A stretch of 64,000 bases of DNA from Xanthomonas sp. GTDB taxonomy: Bacteria; Pseudomonadota; Gammaproteobacteria; Xanthomonadales; Xanthomonadaceae. Below the pieces are notes generated by a model. It saw only the letters and a program-made list of their open reading frames with translations. It was not told the origin of the DNA and did no database searches. The stretch spans positions 62,001 through 126,000 of the forward strand of contig JADFDQ010000007.1 of assembly GCA_018262705.1 (NCBI GenBank), read 5' to 3'. Each line of letters begins with the position of its first letter. Position 1 is the first letter of the stretch. The translations under genes were made by a program, and so were the position numbers. This document shows positions 35,549 through 43,492 of this stretch, piece by piece.

Positions 35549-37024
35549 ATGATGACGCACGCCCAGTTCCAACAATTTTCCGCTGACGGTTTCAACCTGA
35601 TCCCGGTGGTGCGCGAGGTGCTGTCCGACCTCGACACGCCGCTGTCGGTGTACCTGAAACTGGCCGATGGCCCGCATACCTATTTGTTCGAATCGGTGGA
35701 AGGCGGCGAGCGCTTTGGGCGCTACTCCATCATCGGTTTGCCGGCGCGCACCGCGTACGAATTTCGCGGGCACACGCTGGCGGTGCGCGAGCATGGCGAG
35801 GTGATCGAAACCCGCGAAGTCATCGATCCGCTGGCGGAAGTGGAGCGCCTACGGGCGCAGCATCATGTGCCGCAGATCGACGGCCTGCCTGGGTTTACCG
35901 GTGGGCTGGTGGGTTGGTTTGGCTTTGAGTGCATCGAATACATCGAGCCGCGCCTGAAAGCCAATGCCAAGCCCGATGAACTGGGCACGCCCGACATTTT
36001 GCTGATGCGCAGCGATGAGTTGGCGGTGTTCGATAATCTGAAAGGCCGGCTGTATTTGATCGTGCACGCCGACCCGCGTGCGCCGCAGGCGTGGGCGCAG
36101 GCCAACCGGCGGCTGGACGCGCTCAGTCATCGGCTGCGCCACGGCGGCGGGCCGTATCCGGAAACGCTGCGCCCGGCGGCGCTGGATGAAGCCGATTTCG
36201 TCAGCGGCTTCACCCATGAAGGCTTTATCGACGCGGTGCAAAAAGCGCAGGACTACATCCGCGCCGGCGATGCCTTCCAAGTGGTGCTCAGCCAGCGCAT
36301 GAGCGTGCCGTTCCAGGCGCGGCCGGTGGATGTGTACCGCGCGCTGCGTGCGCTCAATCCCTCGCCCTATATGTATTTTTTGGATACCGGCGACACCCAG
36401 GTGGTGGGCTCCTCGCCCGAAATTCTGGTGCGCCAGCAAGCCGGCAAAGTGACGGTGCGGCCGATTGCCGGCACCCGACCGCGCGGCAAAACGCCAGAGG
36501 ACGATCTCGCGCTGGAAGCGGAACTGCTGGCCGACCCGAAGGAGCGCGCCGAACACCTGATGTTGATTGATTTGGGCCGCAACGATGCCGGCCGCGTGTC
36601 GGTGGCCGGCAGCGTGCACGTGGGCGAGCAATTCGTGATCGAACGTTACAGCCACGTCATGCACATCGTCAGCGAAGTGACCGGGCGCTTGCAGCCGGGG
36701 CTGAGCTATACCGACGTGCTGCGCGCCACCTTCCCAGCCGGCACGGTATCCGGCGCGCCCAAGATTCGCGCGCTGGAAATCATCCGTGAGCTTGAACCGA
36801 TCAAGCGCAATGTGTATGCCGGCGCGATTGGCTATATCGGCTGGCATGGCGATGCCGACACCGCGATTGCCATCCGCACCGCCGTGATCCAAGACGGCCG
36901 CCTGCATGTGCAAGCAGGGGCGGGAATCGTGTTCGATTCCGACCCGCAAAAAGAGTGGGAAGAAACCATGAACAAAGGCCGCGCATTGTTCCGTGCGGTG
37001 GCGCAGGCGGCCAAGGGGTTGTAG
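35549..37024 (+). CDS. trpE: Anthranilate synthase component I
   Basis: This 491-aa large subunit converts chorismate to anthranilate with ammonia supplied by TrpG. The tryptophan-feedback site region appears as TYLFESVEGGERFGRYSIIG (~45–65). The catalytic domain shows DAFQVVLSQRMSVPF, NPSPYMYFL, SSPEILVR, RPIAGTRPRG, LIDLGRNDAGRVS, ATFPAGTVSGAPKIRA and the C-terminal QAGAGIVFDSDPQKEWEET, all chorismate-binding hallmarks. Two adjacent ATG codons are possible starts, with GAAGGA upstream. trpG, its partner, lies 2.6 kb downstream behind a two-component system. Confidence 0.97.
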   Translation: MMTHAQFQQFSADGFNLIPVVREVLSDLDTPLSVYLKLADGPHTYLFESVEGGERFGRYSIIGLPARTAYEFRGHTLAVREHGEVIETREVIDPLAEVERLRAQHHVPQIDGLPGFTGGLVGWFGFECIEYIEPRLKANAKPDELGTPDILLMRSDELAVFDNLKGRLYLIVHADPRAPQAWAQANRRLDALSHRLRHGGGPYPETLRPAALDEADFVSGFTHEGFIDAVQKAQDYIRAGDAFQVVLSQRMSVPFQARPVDVYRALRALNPSPYMYFLDTGDTQVVGSSPEILVRQQAGKVTVRPIAGTRPRGKTPEDDLALEAELLADPKERAEHLMLIDLGRNDAGRVSVAGSVHVGEQFVIERYSHVMHIVSEVTGRLQPGLSYTDVLRATFPAGTVSGAPKIRALEIIRELEPIKRNVYAGAIGYIGWHGDADTAIAIRTAVIQDGRLHVQAGAGIVFDSDPQKEWEETMNKGRALFRAVAQAAKGL

Positions 37025-37031
37025 CGGCTCC

Positions 37032-37056
37032 GTAGGAGCGCACCGCAGGGGCGCGA
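37032..37056 (+). repeat. Copy of the 25-bp dispersed repeat after trpE
   Basis: An intact forward copy GTAGGAGCGCACCGCAGGGG plus CGCGA lies 8 bp after the trpE stop. Confidence 0.85.
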
Positions 37057-37228
37057 CTGGCAGTGCGGCGGCGCAGAGGTTGTAGCCACAGTCAGCGCAG
37101 CACATCGGATTCATGAACAATTCTTCATCTTGCGGACACCGGCCTGAGAAGTGGGCAAGCGCAATCTGCACGGGCGATGGGGCGCACCCCACCGAGTACC
37201 CCAACAACCACGGATTGCGAGGAACACC

Positions 37229-37456
37229 ATGAACACCATTCGCCAGACCCTGTTTGCCGCCGCCTTGTCCGCCGTTGCCGGCGTTGCCATGGCCGCCGCT
37301 CCGGCCACCCCCGCCACGCCGGCGACCCCGGCCGCCAGCCAGGCCAAGCCGGCTGCGCAGGCACCGAAGACCCACAAGTCGGTCAAGCACCAGGCCAAGA
37401 CTGCGAAGTCGGCGACCCCGGTGCCGGTGGCTTCCACGGCTCCGGCCAGCAAGTAA
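37229..37456 (+). CDS. Small secreted Ala/Pro/Lys-rich protein
   Basis: The 75-aa product has a signal peptide MNTIRQTLFAAALSAVAGVA ending MAAA. The mature chain is low-complexity: PATPATPATPAASQAKPAAQ, then a basic patch APKTHKSVKHQAKTAKSAT. It superficially resembles the acid-shock protein Asr (Ala/Lys-rich, secreted), but that is composition only. GAGGAACACC precedes the ATG. A strong terminator follows, so it is a stand-alone transcript. The adjacent two-component system could regulate it; nothing in the sequence proves this. Confidence 0.7.
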   Translation: MNTIRQTLFAAALSAVAGVAMAAAPATPATPATPAASQAKPAAQAPKTHKSVKHQAKTAKSATPVPVASTAPASK

Positions 37457-37519
37457 GCAAGACCGCCCGCGATGCGGACGTTCACCCTCCCTGGGCGTTC
37501 GCGTCGTTCCGATCCGCAT

Positions 37520-37559
37520 GCATGCCCCGCAGGTTCACGCCTGCGGGGTATGCTTTTTA
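37520..37559 (+). terminator. Rho-independent terminator after the small secreted protein
   Basis: Arms GCATGCCCCGCAGG / CCTGCGGGGTATGC (one G·T pair) with loop TTCACG are followed by TTTTTAG. It separates the small secreted protein from the response-regulator gene. Confidence 0.9.
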
Positions 37560-37574
37560 GACGGGGGGAATCCC

Positions 37575-38252
37575 ATGCGCATCCTGCTGGTCGAAGACGA
37601 CGCTCACACCGCCGCGTTCATCTGCAAGGGGCTGCGCGAAGGCGGCCATGCGGTGGATCACGCTGCGGACGGCAAGCAGGGGTTGTTTTTCGGCACCACC
37701 GAGCCGTTCGATGCGATCGTTCTGGATCGCATGCTGCCCGGTCTGGACGGGTTGACCGTATTGCGCACGCTGCGTGGGGCCGGCAATCGCGTGCCGGTGC
37801 TGCTGCTGACGGCGCTGGGCGAGGTTGAACATCGCGTGGAAGGGCTGCGTGCCGGCGCCGACGACTATCTTGTCAAACCGTTCGCATTCGCCGAACTGAG
37901 CGCGCGTCTGGACGGCATCGTCCGCCGCAATCAGGCCGGCGACGCCCTCCAGCCCACGCGGATTGTCGTGGACGATCTGGAACTGGATCTGCTGTCGCGC
38001 GAAGCCAAACGCACTGGCAGGCGGATCGAATTGCAGCCGCGCGAATTCAGCCTGCTGGAATTCTTGATGCGCCATGCAGGCCAGGTGGTCACCCGGACGA
38101 TGCTGCTGGAAGCGGTCTGGGATTACCACTTCGATCCGCAGACCAACGTCATCGACGTCCACATCAGCCGGCTGCGTCAAAAGATCGATCACGGTTTCGA
38201 CAAGCCGCTGCTGCACACCGTGCGCGGCGCCGGCTACCGGTTGTCGACATGA
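37575..38252 (+). CDS. OmpR-family response regulator
   Basis: The 225-aa protein has a receiver domain (1–~115) with the acidic pocket EDD, phospho-acceptor Asp in AIVLDRMLPG (~51), the T in LLLTAL, and Lys in DDYLVKPF. The C-terminal winged helix (~130–225) shows IELQPREFSLLEFLMRHAGQ, VTRTMLLEAVWDYHFDPQTN and HTVRGAGYRL. GGGGGGAATCCC gives its ribosome site. Its stop overlaps the kinase start as ATGA. The architecture is close to CopR/QseB-type regulators, but the signal cannot be named. Confidence 0.93.
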   Translation: MRILLVEDDAHTAAFICKGLREGGHAVDHAADGKQGLFFGTTEPFDAIVLDRMLPGLDGLTVLRTLRGAGNRVPVLLLTALGEVEHRVEGLRAGADDYLVKPFAFAELSARLDGIVRRNQAGDALQPTRIVVDDLELDLLSREAKRTGRRIELQPREFSLLEFLMRHAGQVVTRTMLLEAVWDYHFDPQTNVIDVHISRLRQKIDHGFDKPLLHTVRGAGYRLST

Positions 38253-39601
38253 AGCGGCAGTTTCCCTCCACCAGCGCGCGGCTTGCGCTGGTCGTGATGG
38301 GGTTTTTCCTTGCCGCGTTCGTCGTGATCGGTGGCGGCGTGTATTTTGCGGTGTCCACCCTGCTGCTGGACGATGCGCGCGGATTGGTGCGCGCCGATGC
38401 CAGCGATCTGATGGACATCTATCGCGACGATGGGCCGGACGGGCTGAAGATGGAATTGCATGCGCGCATCGAGGACGGCAGCGACGATCCGAATGCCGTC
38501 TATGCGCTGACCGGCCCGCAGGGCAGTGCGCTGCTCGGCAGGATGCCGGCCGCCTTGCGCAGCGGCGAGCGTTCGCGTTGGATCGAATTCAACGAGCGCG
38601 ATCCCGGCGGCGGCAATCTGCGCGTGGTCGCGGTCGAGCGCGTCATGCCGGGCGGCGAAACCCTGCTGGTGGGCCAGGAGCTGGCGGCGCAGGATCGGCT
38701 GTTGGCCTTGATGCAGCGCACTGCTCTGCTCGCGCTGTTGGCGGCGGTGGTGCTGGGCGCGCTGGTGGGCTGTCTGATCTCGCGCTGGGTGGCGCGCCGG
38801 CTGCGCAGCCTCGACGCCACGGTCGGGCGCGTCGGTGAAGGGCAGCTGGATTTGCGCGCTGCGGTCGATCACAGCGGCGATGCGTTCGATCAGGTAGCGC
38901 TGCGCTTCAACACGATGCTCGACCGCATCGAAGACCTGCTGAACGGAGTGCGCCACGCCACCGACCACATCGCCCACGACCTACGCACTCCCCTGACGCG
39001 CCTGCACAACCGGCTGGAGCGACTGCGGCAAACGGACGAGGCCGAGGCGGTGCACGCGGGGTTGGGGCGGGCATTGGCGGAAACCGACCAGTTGCTGCAA
39101 TCCTTTGCCGCGCTGCTGCGGCTGTCGCGGATCGAAGCGCAGCCGCCGGATGTGCAGGCGCCGGAAATCGCGATGCAGGCGCTGGTCGAAGATGCGATCG
39201 AAATGTACGAGCCGGTTGCGGCCAAACGCGAGATCCGGATCGAGGCGAATTTGCACGCGGCCAGCGCGCGCGGCGATCGCGACCAGTTGTTCCAACTGCT
39301 GGTGAACCTGCTCGACAACGCGCTGAAATATGCGCCGGAAGCCAGCGCGGTTGCGGTGCTGCTGGCGGATTCCGGCGCGGGTGCGGTTGTGGAAATTGCC
39401 GACAACGGCGCCGGCATCCCCGAATCCGAGCGCGCGCGCGTGTTCGACCGCTTCCAGCGCCTGGAAGCGCATCGCGGCACGCCCGGCGTCGGGCTGGGCC
39501 TGAGCCTGGTGCGCGCGATCGTGCATCACCACGGCGGCCGCGTGCTTCTGCTCGACAATGCGCCCGGCCTGCGGGTGCGGGTGCTGTTGCCACCGCCATG
39601 A
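38249..39601 (+). CDS. Membrane sensor histidine kinase
   Basis: The 450-aa kinase has two transmembrane helices (~12–35 and ~155–180) flanking a ~115-residue periplasmic sensor loop, then HAMP (~180–235), a dimerisation domain with phospho-His in DHIAHDLRTPLTRLHNRLE, and an ATPase domain with N box LLDNALKYAPEA, G1 VEIADNGAGIP, F box VFDRFQRLE and G2 GVGLGLSLVRAI. It is co-translated with the response regulator. The sensor loop contains no known fold signature, so the stimulus is unknown. Confidence 0.93.
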   Translation: MKRQFPSTSARLALVVMGFFLAAFVVIGGGVYFAVSTLLLDDARGLVRADASDLMDIYRDDGPDGLKMELHARIEDGSDDPNAVYALTGPQGSALLGRMPAALRSGERSRWIEFNERDPGGGNLRVVAVERVMPGGETLLVGQELAAQDRLLALMQRTALLALLAAVVLGALVGCLISRWVARRLRSLDATVGRVGEGQLDLRAAVDHSGDAFDQVALRFNTMLDRIEDLLNGVRHATDHIAHDLRTPLTRLHNRLERLRQTDEAEAVHAGLGRALAETDQLLQSFAALLRLSRIEAQPPDVQAPEIAMQALVEDAIEMYEPVAAKREIRIEANLHAASARGDRDQLFQLLVNLLDNALKYAPEASAVAVLLADSGAGAVVEIADNGAGIPESERARVFDRFQRLEAHRGTPGVGLGLSLVRAIVHHHGGRVLLLDNAPGLRVRVLLPPP

Positions 39602-39676
39602 CGCCGCGAGCCGGAACTTGGCCTTGCGTTATCCTGCACAGCCCCCCGCACGCCGCCCAATCGGGCGCACACCGCC

Positions 39677-40261
39677 ATGTTGCTGATGCTCGACAACTAC
39701 GACAGTTTCACCTTCAACCTCGTGCAGTACTTGCAGGAACTGGGCGCCGAGGTGCGGGTGGAGCGCAACGATGCGCTGAGCGTGGCGCAGATCAAGGCGC
39801 TGGCCCCGGAGCGGATCGTGATTTCCCCCGGGCCGTGCACGCCCAACGAGGCCGGCGTGTCGCTGGACGTCATCCGCGAACTGGGGCCGCAGATTCCGAT
39901 TTTCGGCGTCTGCCTTGGCTATCAGGCGCTGGGGCAGGTGTACGGCGGCAGCGTGGTGCGCGCCGGACGGATCATGCATGGCAAAACCTCCGCGATCCAT
40001 CACCAGGGCAAGGGCGTGTTCGCCAACCTGCCCGATCCGTTCGAGGCCACCCGCTACCACTCGCTGGTGGTCGATAAAAACAGCGTGCCGGAGTGCCTCG
40101 AAGTGACCGCATGGACGGAAAACGACGACGGTTCGGTCGAGGAACTGATGGGACTGCGCCACCGCACGTTTCCGGTGGAAGGCGTGCAGTTTCACCCCGA
40201 GTCCATCCTCACCCAGCACGGCCACGCGCTGCTGAAGAATTTTCTGGAACGCACGGCATGA
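39677..40261 (+). CDS. trpG: Anthranilate synthase component II (glutamine amidotransferase)
   Basis: This 194-aa class I amidotransferase releases ammonia from glutamine for TrpE. The catalytic triad is intact: Cys in [10 protein letters not shown] (~79), and His and Glu in [10 protein letters not shown] (~170/172). The N-terminus [20 protein letters not shown] is typical of TrpG/PabA; since PabA and TrpG can be shared, it may also serve folate synthesis. Its stop overlaps the trpD start (ATGA), indicating coupled translation. Confidence 0.96.
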   Translation: MLLMLDNYDSFTFNLVQYLQELGAEVRVERNDALSVAQIKALAPERIVISPGPCTPNEAGVSLDVIRELGPQIPIFGVCLGYQALGQVYGGSVVRAGRIMHGKTSAIHHQGKGVFANLPDPFEATRYHSLVVDKNSVPECLEVTAWTENDDGSVEELMGLRHRTFPVEGVQFHPESILTQHGHALLKNFLERTA

Positions 40262-41292
40262 CCCTCACCCCGCAAGACGCCCTGCAGCGCGCGATCGAAC
40301 ACCGCGAGATCTTTTTCGACGAAATGGTCGAGCTGATGCGGCAGATCATGCGCGGCGAAGTCAGTCCGGCGATGACCTCGGCGATCCTCACCGGGCTGCG
40401 AGTGAAGAAGGAAACCGTGGGCGAAATCGCGGCGGCGGCCACGGTGCTGCGCGAGTTCGCGCTGCCGGTGACGGTGGACGCGCCCGCACATCTGGTCGAT
40501 ATCGTCGGCACCGGCGGCGACGGCGCGCACACCTTCAACATTTCCACCGCATCGATGTTCGTGGTCGCCGCGGCCGGGGCGAAGGTGGCCAAGCACGGCA
40601 ACCGCAGCGTCTCGTCGAAATCCGGCAGCGCCGATGTGCTGGAGGCGCTGGGCGCGCGGATCGACCTGCAGCCGGCGCAGGTGGCGCAGTGCATCGACCG
40701 CACCGGGATCGGCTTCATGTTCGCGCCGATCCACCATCCGGCGATGAAAGCGGTGGCGCCGGTGCGGCGCGAGATGGGTGTGCGCACGATCTTCAACATC
40801 CTCGGGCCGCTGATCAACCCGGCCGGCGCGCCGAACACCCTGATGGGCGTGTTCCATCCGGATCTGGTCGGCATCCAAGTGCGCGTGCTGCAGGAATTGG
40901 GCGCGCAGCGTGCGCTGGTGGTCTGGGGCCGCGACGGCATGGACGAACTGTCGCTGGGCGCCGGCACCCTGGTCGGCGAACTGCGCGACGGCAAGGTGCG
41001 CGAATACGAACTGCACCCGGAAGATTTCGGCATCGCCATGGCGCACAGCCGCAACCTGAAAGTGAAGGACGCGACCGAATCGAAGGCGATGCTGTTGGAC
41101 GCGCTGGAGAACCGCGACGGCCTGCCGCGCGAGATCGTGGCCTACAACGCCGGCGCCGCGCTGTACGTGGCCGGGATTGCTGAGGACGTGATGGACGGCA
41201 TCGCCCGCGCGCGCAAGGCGCTGGCCGACGGCTCGGCGCGGGCGAAGCTCGATGCCTTCGTGACGACGACCCGGGAACTGGCCGGCGCTTGA
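40258..41292 (+). CDS. trpD: Anthranilate phosphoribosyltransferase
   Basis: This 344-aa enzyme attaches phosphoribosyl pyrophosphate to anthranilate. PRPP-binding [38 protein letters not shown], and [20 protein letters not shown] with LGPLINPA are all present, and the length is standard. The start is the ATG overlapping the trpG stop. After its stop, only 31 bp separate it from the cyanophycin cluster instead of the usual trpC. Confidence 0.97.
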   Translation: MTLTPQDALQRAIEHREIFFDEMVELMRQIMRGEVSPAMTSAILTGLRVKKETVGEIAAAATVLREFALPVTVDAPAHLVDIVGTGGDGAHTFNISTASMFVVAAAGAKVAKHGNRSVSSKSGSADVLEALGARIDLQPAQVAQCIDRTGIGFMFAPIHHPAMKAVAPVRREMGVRTIFNILGPLINPAGAPNTLMGVFHPDLVGIQVRVLQELGAQRALVVWGRDGMDELSLGAGTLVGELRDGKVREYELHPEDFGIAMAHSRNLKVKDATESKAMLLDALENRDGLPREIVAYNAGAALYVAGIAEDVMDGIARARKALADGSARAKLDAFVTTTRELAGA

Positions 41293-41323
41293 CGCGCCCG
41301 CGGGCCGGCCGCAGTCTGCGCCG

Positions 41324-42499
41324 ATGCATTCACGACTCACCCTGCTGCGCAACGCCAACGTCCATGCGCCCGAGCCGCTGGGCCATCGCCATCTGCTGCT
41401 CGGTGGCGGGAGCGTGCTGTGGATGGGAGCCGGCGATCCCGGATTGCCGGCATCGCTGGCTGCGAACATTGTCGATCTGGAAGGGCGGCGGCTGGTGCCC
41501 GGTTTCATCGACGCCCACGTCCACGTGACCGGCGGCGGCGGTGAAGCGGGGCACGCCACCCGAGTCCCGGCGCCGGGCCTGAGCCGCTACACCCGCGCCG
41601 GCGTGACCACCGTGGTCGGCCTGCTGGGCACCGACGATCTGGCGCGCGGCATGAAGGATCTGCTGGCCCACGTGTACGGGCTGCGCGAGGAAGGGCTGTC
41701 GGCGTTCGCGTGGTGCGGTGGCTACCACCTGCCGCCGGCGACGCTGACCGGCAGCGTGCGCGGCGATATTGCACTGGTCGAGCCGATTCTCGGTGTCGGC
41801 GAATTGGCGCTGAGCGACCACCGTTCCAGCCAGCCGACGCTGGACGATCTGCTGCGCGTGGCGTCCGAGGCCCACGTCGGCGGATTGATGAGCGGCAAGG
41901 CCGGCGTCGTCCATCTGCATTTGGGGGATGGCGCGCGCGGGCTGGATCTGGTGCGGCAGGCGCTGAATATCAGCGAGCTGCCGGCGCGGGTGTTTCAGCC
42001 GACCCACGTCAACCGCAAGAAGGCGCTGTTTGAAGAAGCGCTGGATCTGGCGCGACGCGGCTGCCACATCGACGTCACCGCGTTCCCGGTCGCAGAAGGC
42101 GAGGATGCCTGGTTGGCCGAGGACGCGCTGCTGCGCTATTTCGACAGCGACGCGCCGCCGCAGCGGATCAGCGTCAGTTCCGACGGCGGCGGTTGTTTGC
42201 CCAGCTTCGATGCCGAAGGGCGGGTGACGCACATGGACGTGGGCGATTCATTCGCTTTGGCGCAAACGCTGAAGATGCTGCTGGCGCGCGGGCTGCCGCT
42301 GGAACGCGCGCTGCCGGCGTTCACCAGCAATCCGGCAACCCTGCTGCGGCTTGCAGACAAGGGCAGGATTGCGGTCGGAGCCGACGCCGATCTGGTGGCG
42401 CTGGATGCCGGCGGCGGCATCGACGCGGTCTGGGCGCGCGGCGTGGTACAGGTTGCAGGCGGCGCGGTGCTGCGCCGTGGTACGTTCGAGAATGCGTGA
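41324..42499 (+). CDS. iadA: Isoaspartyl dipeptidase (IadA-like)
   Basis: The 391-aa amidohydrolase splits β-aspartyl dipeptides. The binuclear-metal motif is seen as GFIDAHVHVTGGGGE, with the bridging lysine expected in HVGGLMSGKAGVVHLHLGDG, metal His residues in HLHLGD and QPTHVNRKK, and catalytic Asp in ISVSSDGGGCLP. This matches E. coli IadA rather than other amidohydrolases. Cyanophycinase releases β-Asp-Arg; IadA next to it would split that into Asp and Arg, completing degradation. The location directly before cphB and cphA supports this role. Confidence 0.93.
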   Translation: MHSRLTLLRNANVHAPEPLGHRHLLLGGGSVLWMGAGDPGLPASLAANIVDLEGRRLVPGFIDAHVHVTGGGGEAGHATRVPAPGLSRYTRAGVTTVVGLLGTDDLARGMKDLLAHVYGLREEGLSAFAWCGGYHLPPATLTGSVRGDIALVEPILGVGELALSDHRSSQPTLDDLLRVASEAHVGGLMSGKAGVVHLHLGDGARGLDLVRQALNISELPARVFQPTHVNRKKALFEEALDLARRGCHIDVTAFPVAEGEDAWLAEDALLRYFDSDAPPQRISVSSDGGGCLPSFDAEGRVTHMDVGDSFALAQTLKMLLARGLPLERALPAFTSNPATLLRLADKGRIAVGADADLVALDAGGGIDAVWARGVVQVAGGAVLRRGTFENA

Positions 42500-42591
42500 T
42501 TGAGGTCTGAACAACGCCATCCCGGCGTTGTCAGCCTGCGCCGAGTCCGGGACATGCCCGATTTCGGCACGAACGAGGAAATTCGCAAACG

Positions 42592-43434
42592 ATGTGTCCA
42601 AGCAAAGTGGCCGACGGCGAAGCGCGCGGCTGGATCGTCCCGATCGGTGGGGCGGAAGACAAACAAACCCATCCCGACGTGCTGTCCCGCTTCGTCGCCC
42701 TGTGCGGCGGCAAGGACGCGCGGATCGCGGTCATCCCGACTGCCAGTGTGTTGGCGGAAACCGGCGCGCAGTACCAGCGGTTGTTCCCCGAGCTCGGTGC
42801 CGGTCGGGTCGATGTGCTCGATTTCGACACCCGCCGCGACGCCAGCGAGAAGAATCGGCTGGAGATCCTCGAACAGGCCACCGGCGTGTTCTTTACCGGC
42901 GGCAACCAGTTGCGCATTTCGACCCTGCTCGGTGGCACCCCGGTCGCCAAGCTGATCCGCATCATGAGCGCGCGCGGGGTGACGGTGGGCGGCACCAGCG
43001 CCGGTGCCAGCATCCTGTCCGAGCACATGATCGCCTACGGCAGCGAGGGCGCCTCGCCGCGCGCCAGCAGCGTGCGCCTGGCGCCGGGGCTGGGGCTGAC
43101 CAACCGCTTCGTCATCGACCAGCACTTCCGTCAACGCGACCGCCTCGGCCGGCTGACCGCGGCGATGGCCTACAACCCGTTCGCGGTCGGCATTGGTCTG
43201 GACGAAGACACCGCCGCCTTCATCGCCCCCGACAACACGCTGGAAGTGGAAGGCAGCGGCGCGATCACCGTGGTCGACGCCAGTTCGATGAGTTTTTCCT
43301 CGATGTCGGAAGTCGGCCAGAACGATGCGGTGTGCATGCTGGGCTTGACCGTGCATATCCTGACCGCAGGGGCGACTTTCAACCTGAGCACGCGCAAGGC
43401 CAGCGCCGGCAAGTTGGCGCACAGCAAGGACTGA
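42592..43434 (+). CDS. cphB: Cyanophycinase
   Basis: The 280-aa serine exopeptidase (S51 family) removes β-Asp-Arg dipeptides from cyanophycin. The nucleophile motif GGTSAGASILSEHM is visible near residues 138–152, along with GWIVPIGGAEDK, FFTGGNQLRISTLL, and RLAPGLGLTNRFVIDQHFRQRDRLGRL, where His/Asp segments complete the site. Absence of a signal peptide fits cytoplasmic turnover of an intracellular polymer. It sits between iadA and cphA on the same strand; spacing to cphA is 58 bp. Confidence 0.95.
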   Translation: MCPSKVADGEARGWIVPIGGAEDKQTHPDVLSRFVALCGGKDARIAVIPTASVLAETGAQYQRLFPELGAGRVDVLDFDTRRDASEKNRLEILEQATGVFFTGGNQLRISTLLGGTPVAKLIRIMSARGVTVGGTSAGASILSEHMIAYGSEGASPRASSVRLAPGLGLTNRFVIDQHFRQRDRLGRLTAAMAYNPFAVGIGLDEDTAAFIAPDNTLEVEGSGAITVVDASSMSFSSMSEVGQNDAVCMLGLTVHILTAGATFNLSTRKASAGKLAHSKD

Positions 43435-43492
43435 GGGCGCGGCGCGGTCGTCGAAAAAGCAAACGATCATTGAAACAACGGGGGATGGCTCG

